From Cyanoderma ruficeps (taxonomy: Eukaryota > Chordata > Aves > Passeriformes > Timaliidae), in NCBI GenBank assembly GCA_008694505.1, contig VZDJ01000174.1:8706106-8770105 (forward strand): DNA of 64,000 nucleotides. Direction: 5' to 3'. Each line of letters starts with the position of its first letter. Position 1 is the first letter of the stretch. The notes under the pieces were generated by a model that worked only from the letters and a program-made list of their open reading frames with translations, did not search any database and was not told the DNA's origin. Shown one piece after another: positions 38,201 to 54,154 of this stretch. The translations under genes were made by a program, and so were the position numbers.

Positions 38201-41200
38201 AGAAATTAATGGACCATAGAAACTAAATTACCCTTTCAACCCTGAAGGAAGTCTTCCCTCATGCTCAGTTCATGAATTGATCCCAACACAAGGAAAACCT
38301 GCTAAAGCCATTTGCTGGCAGTGTCTTACCTCGGTATTAAATCTATGTAGTTTTATACAAAAATATACCGTGTCTTCTTTCTAAATAATTTTCCTAGATT
38401 TGGACTTAATTTAGGCTTGCACATGTGATAAAATTTGGCATCTATCTGAAATGATTTCCCCCCCCTTCCTGCTCCTCTGAATTCCCATGGCTGCTGGAAA
38501 ATTGAAATCCTTTCTGCTTTATGGAGAGAGGTTTAGAAATGGAAATTTCAGGGCTAGCTTAGATTGCTATTGCAGTACTTATCATCAGCCTTTATGTTAC
38601 AGAAGGAAAGATTGTGAGGAAAAACACAGTTAACTGCGAAGTTCTCATGAGACACATGTTTTTAGGTACTTTGAGATTCTTGGTATTGTTTGGTTAAGAA
38701 AAAATGAAGCTGTATGAAGTTTTCTCACTTGGCTGACCTTATCCTTACAGTTCACCTGTACTCTGTGATGTATGTGTATTTTTACAGACAAGGTGTTTAA
38801 AACTCTAAGACAGACACCTTGTTTTCAGCAGCACTTCACCCTTCCCACCTCTGATGGTGACTGTAGTGACCCAACAAGTAGGACTACTGAAAAATCTCTC
38901 TCTACTTAGAGTTTATGAAGAAGTGAAAACCACCAAACCTGTCTGATGCTGGTGTAGCTTAAATTTGCCAAAAATATTGTATTCTAACCATTTAAAGCAG
39001 GTCTTGAGAAGCTGTGTTAACAGGAGAAGGGAACTCTTGGATTAAACAGATTCATTTCCAGTGGGGCTTTTGCCAGCATCGTGTCTGTGAGGAGAAGGTG
39101 GGTTGGAGCTCTGCTCCTTACATCAGCAAATGCTCTCAAGGGTTGGCTGTGCTTTGTTAGGATTTTTACACCTGAGAAGCCTCTCAGAGTGTTCTGTGCT
39201 CATCTCAGCTTAAGCTGGGTCATTGCATTTGTTCTCTTGATGTTTTGGTGGGGCTTTTATTCCCAAGAAGAGATCAGTGAAATGAGTCAGAAGTGACAAA
39301 AAGTCTGAAATGAGAGGAGCTGCTTGTGAATCTCTCAAGTCACTCTGGATATTATTAGGAATCCCAGGAAGAACAGCTTCCCTGGGAGCTTGGTGCAGGA
39401 CGGGTTGTGTGATTGAAGTAAGAATATTATGTTCCATCACTATGTACTCAAACTTCCATGAAGAAGGATCCATAGCACATTTAGCTGACAATTTCCAGCC
39501 ATTACAGAACTTATCCCCTGCTCCTGCTGGGGTAAAACAACAGGAGACTCCTGCTGGCTTTTGGGTGCAGATCACCCTTTGAAGCTGTGTGACAAAAGTA
39601 ATTCTTGCATATGAACATGCCATGTAGTTTCACAAACACGTAATTTCATTTCTATCATGGAGCTGTGTCTTCCTCCAGCAGATACCTGTTGAAAGTTCCA
39701 TTTATGAAAAATACAAAAGTGTAGCTTTGTGTGTGATATTAGCAGTTTCTGTGTGATTCAGACACACTGACAAATTATCTCATTGCTAATACTTGCTGCA
39801 AATTGCTGGCTGACTGAACAGAAAATGTTCACAACTTCTGTCACTTAGGGATTATTGGCCAGTATGACAAAACCTCTCACTTGATGGGTTTTAATGTTAA
39901 TGAATGATAACTTTACACTTAATTTTTACATAAGGACTGTGTTCTTTGGTACTCTCAGGGAATTTTTTTCCCTCTGAAAGCCTGTCTTAAAAATGTCTTA
40001 ACTAACAGTGTGTGAAAGAGTGAAGACGTAGTTCACAGAATGCATAAGAAATGTAGGTACTTGGATCTTTAGGCCACTGGAGTATCAAGAGGGTGTGAAA
40101 GCCCTCTTCCCTCTGGTTAGTGTAGTTGGGGAGTTGTGTTGGGCATGGGGGGCCTTTGTTTCTTTTTGAAGTTTGAGTGATAATTGTCAAATTCTGTTGC
40201 TGATGATTGAAGCACAATAACAATGAATAACTTCACTCTGCTGCGCTGCTGCTTCTGGTGGTTTGCTCTTGGGACATGGTGTGTGATCCTTTGCTTCCTC
40301 CAGATCAGAATGGTAACAGTCATAGCTGTAGCACACACTGGAGTTTGAATGTTCAGAAATTTTGGCAGCCTGTCAAGTGAGCAGGTTGAGGGAGGAAGAA
40401 CCGGAATTGGGAAGTGGTTATTTGCTTCTCCTTCACCCTGTAATTCAGTCAGGAATTAACAGTATTTAGTTGAAAGCCTGAACAGAATGTTTCTGGTGTT
40501 GAGGAAGATCCTGCCACATCCTGGTGACCTGTTAGAAATAATGATGTTGTAGGGGTTGTCAGAAAAGTTTTGTGGACTTGTAAAGTTTGAAGACTGTGGA
40601 GTCCATGTAAGCATGGCTGCTTTGCCTATTGACAGCTGGGTTCATGGAGCTCATCTTTTCCTTGGGGGTACATTCCCTTCCAGTGCTGCCTTTGCTGAGA
40701 GGAGGTTGGTTGGAAGATCAGGGCAAGCTGCATCTTTTTTTCCCTGCATGCTGTCTGTATGTGGGTTTGCACTGTGCACTGATGCTCAGCATTACACATG
40801 TGGAGAGCTGTGTACACATGACTGAGCAGTGTCATTTCTGCCTGGTCATTAATAGGCTAATCCAGCTTTTAGAGCAATTTCTAATTTTATTTCCATCTTC
40901 GGGTTGAAGTAATTCTGAGCAGCAAACAAACCTGTGCCACCACCACAGGCAGCACCACAGAACAAGCCTGAAAGTTTGAAGCATTTGTTTTCTGTCTGTG
41001 GGTGAGAATTCAGCACAAAGCAATGGCTGCAGCACTTTCCTGCCTCAGGAATTGTTTGGCCTGGCAGAGATCCTGAGTCAGCACTCTGGCAGCACAGGCC
41101 AGGGCACAGGCACTGGGCTTGTAAGGGCTGAGCCCACTGAGGGCTTGCACAAAGCTCCCACAGGTCCCACAAAGGAGAAATCAGGAGCTGCTGGAGTTGG

Positions 41201-44200
41201 AGGATGGATAAAGATGCTGCTTTCCCTTTCTCTGGGGGTCGCTCTGTCTCAGTGTCCCATGGTGGGTGGGAGCTGGTCACCAGAGCTCTGTCTGGTTCAC
41301 TCACTTGGGTGGAGTTTCAGTCCTGCCAAGACACAGAATTGGTATTTCAGGCATTTCTATAAAATACTTCTCACTGCAGAAATGTTCTTCTGCAGTGATG
41401 GTGTTGAGGGGTTTTTTTTTTTCATTTTCTGACAGAAACTTGTTCTTAATTCAAGAGAAAAACGAGAGAGAAAATAATTTATATTATAAAATTACTTGGT
41501 GGAAATGAAAACACAAAACTCTTGCATTTGATATGAGAATAATTATTTTTCCTTCTCATGATTTTTCTTGAATTTTTTGCTTGGAACGTATTTTCTTTAG
41601 GTGTCAGATCATTTGTTTATCATGTATCTATGTAAATGTTTAAAATGCAACAAGCCTTACACTGGTGTACAAAAGTAACACTTTTCTTTCATTTCTACTT
41701 GAACCTCATGTGGTTTCAGAAGCTGTTTTTAGCTTATTTGAAATAATTTTTCTTTTCAAGCTTTTTTTTTTTTTTTGGTTGAGCACCTTATAGGAGGGCT
41801 GAAGTCCTTGGCTTATTTTCAGATTTACTTTATTGTTTAAATAGAGAAACCCTACCTTCATTCTGATACCTTTTAAGGTGTTGTTTTGTGGGAAAATAAA
41901 ATGTCCTGCCCCATTCCAATGCTGGTGATATTGTGAGTGGTTTTAATAGGCAAAAACCCCTCAATATTTTGGGATTTTTCCCTCCTGTTAGGATTGTGAT
42001 GCTGGAAGTTACTGGTTTGGTGTCCAATGCCTCTGTTCCCCACCTGAGGAATGATTTCCTTGGTGACAAATCCACCTCTCCCAACTTTGAATTATTTCTG
42101 TGTGCCTTGTAAAAAGTAAAGAGAGGAGCAGTAGGTAAGTGAGGACTAAAAAGTAACAAAAACTAAAATAATTGTGTGTGACCTGCAATTGTCATTTAAA
42201 CCCCCCCAAACATTCAGGACATGACTGGGAGCTGGAGTGATGGAGATCAGGGAGTGAACATGGTTGACTGAATTGTACATCTTTAATGCTTCATATCCCT
42301 GCTAGTGCAGTTCTTTCTCCGTTCCTAAATGTGATTTGTGTGCCACCTGTTTCAACTGCAGTCACTCTCCAGGGACATCAAATGGGAGGCAGCATGTAGG
42401 AGCTAAATTATTTGGAGAGGATTCAGTGATTGACTTAAATGTAAAGGGATTAATTGGTCTCTAAACTAGTCAATTAAACTGTACTCCAAAAGTGGAAAGA
42501 TCACAAATGCATGGCAATGAATAAATTAATGCATTTTTCATGGTTTTAGAATTTTCTACATGTTGCTTAATTTGTTTTGAATCATAAAATTTATTTCATT
42601 AATTGTGATCATGCTGCATAATGGACGCATGTGAAATAATTTTGTGCAGCCATCCTCCTAAAGGACAGCTGGCAGCAGGCTTACAGCACGAATTCAGTGT
42701 GTATTAGGAGGTGTTTACAGCCTTTGCAGGCTCTTTTACACACCATACAGCAAAGGAGATCAAATTTTCTCGGAGACCACGCTGTAAAATGAGGTTCAGA
42801 TCTCTTAAAACTTTGTCTCCGTTCTGTGTAGCTCATTAAACCTTGTGCTCTCCAACAGAAGTGTGAAGGGCATTTTGTGCTTAGTGCTTGGGCAAGGTGT
42901 GCTGTGCGAGGAAATGTGAAGAGATTTAGGCACTTGGCTTTGCTTTGTCATTTTGGGGGGAGGGTTTTGGTTTTTTGTTTAATTTTATCAAGGTATGGTT
43001 GAGTATTATTTCCTCCCATTTTGCAGGAGTGCTGTTGTCCTGTCACATTTAAGAGTTCAGCTGCGAGTCCCGGGAATATTAAAGCTCTCCATCAGGATTC
43101 TTCTCTCTTTGTGTTCTGTAATTGAAAACACTGAGTTATTATTATAGATTCATAATCACGTGAAGATATCAGAAGATTTGGTTTGTGGGGAGAAATTAAT
43201 TTAGAGGGGGGTCAAGACTTGTAGCACTTACAAATCCTGTTTCTAGTTGCCACTCCTAAATGGATGTGAGATGGTCAGAAAGTCCCTGGCTCCCATGTTC
43301 TGAGAGCAGGGCTGCTTCCTTACTGGAGAGCTCCCAGTGCTGGTGTTCACCTGCCAGAAAAACTAAACTTTGCTCACACTGGAGAGTGGGTACAGGGGTT
43401 TGATGCCTGGAGAGTGAATTTTTTTAAGGTTGTGTGAGTCTGCGACATAAAACTCACAATATTATATTTTACTTCTCCTTTTTGCTCAGGGAGCCCACAG
43501 TAAGCAGCACAAATCAAAACTGCATTAATAGTTTTGAGATTTTGAGAACAATATTATTGTTATTATTATTTCTGTGTTGAGCAACCTGGGTAACCACAGT
43601 TCCCCCTGTTGATGTACTTGTTTCGTGAATGAAACTGATAAATTTAATATCATGTGGAGTGAACTTAATGACAAGAAGAAATGGACGTGTGGCCCTTCTT
43701 CCCCTTCGGTTTGCTGGGTTTTTTATCCAGGAATCTCTTTTCTGAATGGCCTTAATCTAATATAATGCTACTTTGGATAATAGCTCAGCCTGCATGGGGC
43801 GAAGGGGAGAAGGGTGCATTCACCTACATTAGCAGCAGGGAAAACAAGGCAGTGCTGGCCTTGCAGAGCAGAGGAGGAGCCTCTGACGGGCTGGGCTTTA
43901 TTTTTACTGCTCAGACGTGGAAAGGACGCACCCTGGTTGTGCTCTGGCTGCTGATTGTGGTGACAGAGTCTGTGTGCACGTCTGGAGAGCATCCCTGTGA
44001 CTGAGACTGCAGGAATTTAAATTGGGAGTGAGCAAATGAATTGTGGTGTCTGTTAACTTGTGAATTACTGGGCACTGTGTTACCATGCCAGTGCTGCTTA
44101 ACTTGCAGGGAGAGAAGCCTGGCTGCTTGTGAGGAAATTAGGCATTTGTTTGTAAGAAACACGTGTCTTTTCTTTAATGGAATTTTAGTTTTCATTGGTT

Positions 44201-45766
44201 TTGAGCTTCATTTTTAGGATTTGTGTAGAGCTATCTGGTTATCTTGAAAGAATTCAGATAAAATAATTCTAAAGTTTCACACAACCCCTCCCTAATTTAA
44301 ACATGTGGTGCAAGCAGGAGTAAGTGGCAGTGGCTGCTTCACTTTCTTCCCCATGCTGTGAGATTCTGAGAATCTGATGTTCATGTATTATTTCCCCTTG
44401 TACCTCATACCTGCTAGTCAGGGTTCTTGTAGAGCACTGACAGCTGGTTTTGTTCCCTTATTTTTAATTTTTTTAGGTCTCCCTAGCCTGGTTTGCACAG
44501 CACTGGGTGGTTGTTCCAGCTCGGTGTTCCCAGGTGAGGGAATGTTTGGTTACTGAAGAACTCAGGGCTGTTATTTGTAAGAACACCACGTGTGTTACAT
44601 AAACAAATAATGAGACCTTTCAGACTCTGCCTCCATAATAACAGAGTAGCCCTATAAAACACACAGCAGTGCTTATCCATGTCACAATGTTCCTTCAGGT
44701 TACAGGGGCTTTAGAGTAGTCATTTCTAACAAATGGCTGTTGAGATCAAAGCCATTTCAAGCCAGAACAGACTATCAGATACATTAAATTTCTAGCTTTC
44801 AGAGCTAATTATGATATAAATCAAGACAGAATTTAGGTAATTTTTGATAATTTGTTACAAATAAATTTCTGTGGTATCCCACATTGAGGCTCTTCTTAAA
44901 TGTGCAGTTTTGAATCCAGTGGAGCACGGAGCAAATATTGGTGACAAACTCAGCTGTGGCTTTGAGTGAATCTATGCTACAAGAACATAGTAAAGTAAGG
45001 AATTATCTAAAGCAATTACTAAGGGTTCACTAATGACTTGTGGCTTTACTCCTAGAGCAGCAATAATTTATGAAAATGAAGTTCCCAATGTAAATGTGGT
45101 TTGATACTCCCCCATATCGAATGTTAAATTCTCCTTTTGTTTCTCTGCTGAACATGATTTCATCACAGACTTCACACACAACTCCTGCAATTCAGGCGTG
45201 AGACTGAAAACTGGGCTGACTTAACTTGGATAAAGTTAACTGCTTATCCATTGCCAGTCTGCAACACAAATCTTAATAGAAAGGATAATATTTTTACCCC
45301 TTTACGAGGGCTAGAGGGAAGCCTTTTTCCAAAGCTCCAGCTCTGTTTGGGTCCGTGACCCACAGACAAATCATTTTGACTGTGCCAGTCAACCATCCAG
45401 CTGGAGCTGTGAGCCAGAGCAACTGATAGCTGTGTTATCTGTGATAAAACTGCCACAGAAAGCTTCAATTTCAAGGAACCCAGCATTTAAACTTTGCAGG
45501 GCCGAGCTGTTAAGGAAAGGTCAGTTTATGCTTTAGGCTGAAAAAAAAAATGGCAATAGTTGGTTGGCGAACCTCCATCAGCGCTCGTCAGGCTCGTGCT
45601 GGAGTTTGGGGTTATTAATATTCAAAAGGATTTTTTTCAGCCCTGATCTCCAGAGCACAACTGCTCATGACAGTTCTGAGGCCTGGATGGTATTTAAGAA
45701 AAGCTGAGACTAACAGCACAAAAAGAGGGCTTTTGGGGAGGATGCCACATGTAGCTAACATGTAAC

Positions 45767-45787
45767 TTATTCATGTGCCATGAATAA
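45767..45787. repeat. 9-bp perfect inverted repeat with 3-nt loop
   Basis: ttattcatg, tgc, catgaataa. It is a small AT-rich hairpin in intron 4 with no recognised function. Confidence 0.6.
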
Positions 45788-48294
45788 CTTATGGGCACAT
45801 TGAATATATGAGCTTATCTGCCTGCGTTTTTGTTGGAAAGGGTATCAGATCTTTCATGGAAATGAATTTTCCAAAGGACCCATTTCAGACTCTGTGTGGA
45901 AACACAGTGCTTCAGACAGAGAGAGAGATGGCAGGAAGGTTGATAACAGCAGGGATTTTAGAGGATTTATATGCAATTTTTCCTGATGTGTTGGTATTTT
46001 GAGTATGCTAAAGCAAGAAATATTGCATCCATTATGACAATCTTCTAGTTAATTATAATCCATTTTGTAGTTTTCACCAGCTGGTACTATTGTTTTTAGA
46101 CTACCTGGTAATGCTGGTACAGATATAAGCAAGTTCCTGATTCCTAAAGACATATATCTTAGAAAGCTCAGAATTTCCAGTGAAAAATATGTGTTTGTTT
46201 TGGCATTAACCTGAAAAAAACTTTAATAACCTCCATGTTTCTTATTTGGTATGCATTTATATAGTATTTTAAAGTCTATATCCTGTAGTACATAGAAATA
46301 TGGTCACAGGAACTTAGGTGTTTTCTAAATAGGGCAGGATCCAGTGTCTCATCACAATGAATTTTAATTCATAATGAATATAATAAACTTGCAGAATAAC
46401 TTTTTGGTACTGACATCTTAAACAGTTCAAAATAGTTGTAGTTCTAAATCAGCACTGCTCCAAAGTGTGGCACAAATATAACAAATAATGGAGTCAGTAA
46501 TCCTCAGTGCCTTGAGCTACATGGTGTGGTACAGTCTTGACTGCATCACTCACCATCCCTCTGCCAAGGGAGGAATGTTCACTGGGACTCACTGCAGGAA
46601 TTTTATTTCAGAGATCCAGGAGACCCTTTGGGTTTGGCCAATTTTGTCTGGCATTGATTACATTTAGTAAAAATCAGATTTTATTAAAAAATGATAATTT
46701 AGCACGTAAAATTTTAAGTGATCCAAATTTCTGATACAGGGAAACTGCTTATGTTGATCTGCTCTGTTTATCTACCCTACAACCTTTGCTTATCTACTGC
46801 AGACAGGATTTCTCTAACCTGACATTCCTTCAATGTTCCTAACTTTGAAGTGTTGGTGGGAGGATGCACAAGCTTCTCACCTGTTGAGCAGCACTGTTGG
46901 ATTGCAGTGGTTTGATCTGCTGGTTACAATCCCACTGGAGATGGATCCCAGCCCATTTCCAGAGCAGGAATCTTCTCCAGTTCTTTCAAGTGGGTTGAGC
47001 TTTCAGCATGAAAACCAAAATCCTGCATAGCCATGCTCTGACTTTACCATGTTTATTTTCATATTGCCCAACCTTTTGTGCCATCTGTCATTGTCCCATA
47101 CTTCTGATTATATGGGATAAAGATAAATGATATTCTTGATCCAGGGACTTAGCTTTTTGCTCTAGTATTGCCTTTGGTATTAACTGATATCAAGAGCAGG
47201 GTTTGTCCCTGAATGTAGAGAAAAGAAATGCATTGCAATGGTTACGGCAGCCCTGCTGCCTGATTTAGTTATTCAGGGTATTATTTTGGATTATTTCTTC
47301 AGTAGCCATCAATGGTCTGAGAATGAATTCAGTTAATCTTAAAAATTGTGGGAAACACTTTTAGACCAGCGTATTTTGACAAGTCACATTTTATGCATGT
47401 GTGCAGCTAATAATAAATCAATAAACTTTCAACACTCAACTTAGTTGATATGGAAAAATAAGGGTTTATTGTGAATATTTAGGGGACATTTTCACCTATT
47501 ATGCTGTAGTGCTTCACTGAGGATCACAGGAATAAAACTACTCTCTACAGTTGTACATGGAAGGGAATCTTTCAATGCCAGCACACTGGAGGAGCTCCTT
47601 GTACATTTAAATTATCCATTAAAAAAATGGAACCAAATACTGAATACTGCTTGAATACAGTGTAAAAATATGCTTATTTCTATGGGTAGTTTCCAGGGCA
47701 AGCATGGGATGATTGTTGCTGCAGAACCTGTTCCTGCCTGCAGGAGCTGTGGGGCAAAGCTCTGCTTCCCTAAGGTGCAAACTCCTCAGCGGGAGCACTG
47801 TCAGTGTTATTTACTCACAGCCAAGCCTGTTCTCTGTTCTGTAAGCAGTCCAGTCCGTCTCCAAAAAACTCAAACCTGGAGCTCTCCCAGCCTGAGGCAC
47901 TGGGATAAGGCAGGGCAGGAAATGGGAGCAGTTTGTCCCGTGTTCCCATCGAAGGTTACGGACGCTGGACGTGACCTTGCCTCCAGTGCAGACTTGATGT
48001 GGGACTTGTTCCAAGTGATCCTGCAATGGAATTCCTGCTCAGAACAGGCTGATAGGATGTGCAGCATCTTCCCTGGACTCGTGCAGGTACTTTTGTTGTT
48101 ACCCTGTCACTCAGCAGATTGATGGATCCATTGGAAGAATAACTCCCCATATCCCCCAGGCTGGCAGCTCATCCTGTGCATACATTTATACACAGGGGAG
48201 GGTGGGAAGTTGCTGGCGATGGGATCAGGGAAGGAATCCTGTTAGGGAGGTGTGTGTTGGCCTTGGCAAGGGCTTTGCTGGTGGCAACTGAGGC

Positions 48295-48384
48295 AGTGTT
48301 GAGATAATAAGTCTGTAATACAGCAAGTGTTTAGATAATGTTATCTAAATGCTTGCTGCATTGTGAAACTGTTATCTTAGTGCT
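48295..48384 (+). ncRNA. Candidate microRNA precursor hairpin (intronic)
   Basis: A 90-nt stem-loop in the same orientation as MED13L. Bases 48295-48338 pair with 48341-48384 in perfect register (paired positions sum to 96679), with no bulges. On the + strand I count about 30 Watson-Crick pairs, 10 G-U wobbles and 4 mismatches (48320/48359, 48313/48366, 48311/48368, 48310/48369). The upper 18 pairs, cagcaagtgtttagataa with ttatctaaatgcttgctg, contain only two wobbles. Real loop size is probably 2-8 nt. Most imperfect pairs are G-U on + and would be A-C on the - strand, which favours + strand RNA. I do not recognise it as a named microRNA. A decayed palindromic transposon (MITE) is the main alternative. 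Confidence 0.4.
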
Positions 48385-51300
48385 TTATTTCACTACTGGA
48401 AAAACATTCTATGCAATTAATATGTATACACAGTTTCTGTCTGTGCATCTCATACATTAAAAAAAAAAATCCAACAGAATATGTGAGACAACAAATGGAC
48501 TTGTAGATACCATTATTAAACATCTGGTAGTTCTGGGAACTGATGTTCTGTTCCCTGTTCTTTTTATTTCTTTGAGTTGTAGAAGAGAAAGAGATAACAA
48601 AATCAAGAGACAAGGAGTCTTTGCAAAAGCAATATGATTTAATCTGCAGCTTGGCCTTCTGTATTCTTATTCTGTGCCGTACAAAAACTAGTGACTTTGG
48701 GCAGAGATGTATAACCAGACATCAGTTTCCCTTGTTCGTGAGCTAGCAGTGTGTTCACCTGAAGAAAAGTTGTTTCAGGTGCTGTGATACAGTGAAATAA
48801 TTGCCCCACCTGGTTCCAGCTGGGTGTGCATTAGCCTTGGGACAAGCTTCAGCTGCCAGGCAGTGTCAGCCCTCAGCCCTGTTCTGGCTCCAGCACACAG
48901 AGAATGCTGGATCCAGTCGGGCAGGGAGTCCTTGCTTCCCAGGGATTGATGTGTGGAGTGGCAGAGCCCCAAGCAGGCTCCAGGTTGGTGTTTCCGTATT
49001 TCAGTGTGGATCTGTGTCTGGGGCCACAGCAGAGAGAACTGAGCTGTGGGGGTCCCATGCCTGGTGCAGAAATGGGGGCTGGATGCTGTTGGCAGGCTGT
49101 GGTGTCCAGAAAAATCCGGAATTGTCTCATGCCTGGGAGTGCTTTCGTTTGGCTTCAGTTGTGGTTTTCAATGTGTGATTTCCCCTAAGGGCCAGAAAAT
49201 GGCTTGGCCTTTTTTTGTTTGCTGCTCTGGGTGCTCCTCTTCTCTCTTGGTGTCTGTGAGGAAGCTTTCTCTGCTGACACACTGGCCTGGCAGAGCCCTG
49301 GAGCTCCTGCCTGGACCATGGTGTGTCCTAGAGAATCTGGGCACTCGGGGGGTGCCTTAACTGGGTGCTGCCATTTAAGGCCGCTCTGCACTGGAGCTGA
49401 GGCTCGGCCTTCTCTAAAATCAAAGCAGGCAGCCTTTCTTCTCTTTCTTTAGTGGGAGATTGTTCAAGTTGAAGCTTCTCTGGGGATATTTATTTCCAGA
49501 ATGTTTAAGAAGAGGTGATTTACGTACTCGACTGTTAATTTACTGTAGTGTTGGAGTCTTATGGACTGTAGGGATGTCCAGGTGCTGCCATCTCCTGCCC
49601 AGACCCCACTGTGACCTGCTCCTGTCCTGTTGTTTTAGCAGCTTTAAAGGAAATTGCTTTATTTAGCTCTTACTTACTCTTCTGTTTCAAATTTGCCTTT
49701 GGATGCCCTTTTTTTTGTAGTCCACATCAAACAAGTGATCCTTCCAGAACTAAACAAATCTTTTGTCTTTCAAGCTATGATTTGGTGTATTCCTTATCCT
49801 CACAGTGTTCATGTGACTGTTGTATAAGATTCCACATGATTTGTTCATGCCAGGACACTTTGCAAGACACTTGAGAGGGTCCCTGGATGGTCCCAATTTT
49901 TTCCCTTCAGTTCAATAGCAGCCAAGCAAGACCCACAGTTCAATCCTGTAGGAAGCTTGCAGAATCCAGAGTGTTTCTGTGTATATGCTAAAAGCAGGAG
50001 CTGAAAATAACAGTTTTGCTCTCTGCTTTAGAAATGCTGACCTACTGCACATGAACTCTCTGCAGACATTATCCCCACTTGATCTTACACCCAATTTCTC
50101 ATGGGGGGTTTATTTATTAAAACCTTCTTTATATTAAAGGTGTTCACCCTGTGTAAGGAAACTAATGGGCCTTGATTAAATAATTGGACTTTGCTGTAAT
50201 TTTGCATTTCTTGTATGTGCAGAAATCCATTGTTCATGGGTTTTTTATTACATTAATTGATTTGCTTCTCTTCTTGGGGCAGGATAGAAATACCTGGAGT
50301 CTGACCCATTTTGTCCCATGTCCTGTTCCCTCCCTTCTCCCCCATGTAACTTAATGATCAATTTACCACTTCAGCACCGAGGATAGTGAAATTTCTTTCC
50401 TTTGTGAAAATTGAAACATAATGAAACTTTTTATTTAGTGGAATTATTGTTACAAAGTACTTCGGAATTGTGGATGGCAGCACCAGGGAAGTGTGGGCAC
50501 CTGTCATTTCAGTAACCTTTTCTCTCCGGATTTTTCTCAGCCAAACCTTTTCTTCTGGTCTCTTTTTGTGGTAGGGTTTGAGGCTCACAGAAGAGTAACT
50601 TGGGCTACAGGATGAGTTACTCTGCCCAATGTGGGAAATCATTCAGAGATTTAGTGAGATTAGAGTAGCTCCCAATTTTAGACCATCAATGCCTTTGTTT
50701 AAAAACAACTGGCAGCAGTAGCAGAGCAGTTGGTTGACTTAAGCACTGAAGTGAAATGGTTGTAGTTGCTTCTGTTTTTTCTTCTTGGTGCAGGTAGAGA
50801 GAGCTGTGTGTAAAACACAGGTCCCCTTAGGGCTGGCCCTGTGCCAAAGCCAACACCCATAAAACTGTGCACAGCTCTTGAATTGGACAGAATCTCTGCA
50901 CACTTACTGCAGCTCTGTACATTTTTAGTTGATTAAAATGCTGATTAAAAACATGAAATGTGCTTTGTTTTCCTTTTTTCTTGTGGCTTTGTAGCAAGAA
51001 ACTAATAGTTTGGTGTGATGGGAGTCACTCTATGGGTAGAATGAAGTGAAAACATTTTCAATACCATTCATTTCAAGTTAACTTTGGTCAGCAGTGGCAA
51101 ATCCGTGGTTCACCTTAGGTTGTTGACAACTTTCTGTAATATTCATGTGCTTTTATATTTTTTGATCAAGATTCTCATGAGATGTTAGGCAAACATCTTT
51201 CCTATTCCTTTGTTATTCCTTTTCAGCTGAACCTCATTATGGGGTGAAAGAAGAAGAATTTGAAAAATTTCTAAAGACCCAGAATTTTCCTGCTTGAATT

Positions 51301-51477
51301 TTGGTTATAATCCCATTTATTTGTAATGATGCAAGTAGGAAAACACATGGATCAGACAGCTGCCAGTATTGCCCATTATTTGACCGGTGACAGATCCCTG
51401 TGTGGTGTGATTATCAGCCAGGCAAGGAGCCTGGGAACAGGACAGGAGGGTGTGTGCTTGGCCCCCCGAGGCTCTGA

Positions 51478-53419
<1,942 letters not shown>

Positions 53420-53611
53420 GGGGTGTGAGGATGGTGTATCCTTCAGCCTTTGTTCTCATCTCCCAGAGTGACATCCCAGTGTCACAGAGCGCTGCCAATG
53501 CTGCAGGCCATATAAATGTGGGACAGCAGGGGCTTGGAAGCGTGAAGGATCCTGTCAGTACCTGTGGGATGCCCCTGACTCCCCCCACGTCTCCAGAGCA
53601 GGCTGTAATGG
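53420..53611 (+). CDS. MED13L: MED13L exon 7: end of N-terminal domain plus FBW7-type phosphodegron, about residues 274-338
   Basis: This 192-base exon lies between acceptor tctctgcag and donor ATGG|gtaagc. It completes Gly274 and ends with the first base of Gly338. It encodes [20 protein letters not shown], a Ser/Ala/Gly-rich linker ([20 protein letters not shown]) and [20 protein letters not shown], then QAVM. The core LTPPTSPE at 53575-53598 matches the Cdc4 phosphodegron consensus. In MED13 and MED13L this site is known to be bound by the SCF-FBW7 ubiquitin ligase after phosphorylation of the first Thr, which limits kinase-module association with Mediator. Its conservation here predicts the same turnover control. 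The linker is the variable part of the exon. Confidence 0.98.
53575..53598 (+). other. MED13L: Cdc4/FBW7 phosphodegron codons in exon 7
   Basis: These eight codons encode LTPPTSPE, matching the L-T-P-P-x-S-P/E type degron recognised by FBW7 after phosphorylation. By my count the first Thr is near residue 327, next to the reported Thr326 degron of human MED13. The FBW7-MED13/13L link is established for mammals; its use here is inferred from identity of the motif. Confidence 0.8.
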
Positions 53612-54091
53612 GTAAGCAGTGGGCTGGGGAGATGGAATCAAACTCTGGGTTTTGCTGAGCTCCTGGGGACTGCCTGTGTGTGAACAGGGGCAGGGTAAAG
53701 GCAGCAGCGGAGGAGTGTTGGGGGAGGACTTTGTAGGTCTGTGGTAAAGGAAAAAGCCAGTGCTGTGAACACCCTGTTACACAAAATGGGGTGAATTCAG
53801 TTCAGCTCCCTTCCTGTAGGTATATCTGTGTACAGTGCTGCAAAGCAACACAGAAACCTTTCACCACTGGGCAATCTTCTGCTTGAACTTGGAGAATTTT
53901 TGAACCTGTTGGACACCACTTATTAAATTTCACAGAGCAATAGAAGTGTCAAAGACACAAAGACCCTACAAGTTTCTGTGAGACTGTGCAGTCAGATGGG
54001 ACTGAAGAATCCTTGTTATACCCTCACCAAGGAGCTCCCAAGCTTAGCCTTTATGGGATAGTTCTGTCACATCAACAGGGTCAGTTCTGGA

Positions 54092-54154
54092 ATAACAGAG
54101 TCATTGAGGTTGGAAAAGACCTTTAAGATCATCAAGTCCAACCTTTGGTTTTGC
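54092..54154 (-). mobile_element. CR1 3'-end fragment (antisense)
   Basis: gtcattgaggttggaaaaga, then cctttaagatcatcaagtcc and aacctttgg. This is the canonical antisense CR1 3' terminus of roughly 60 bp. It is heavily 5'-truncated. Confidence 0.85.
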
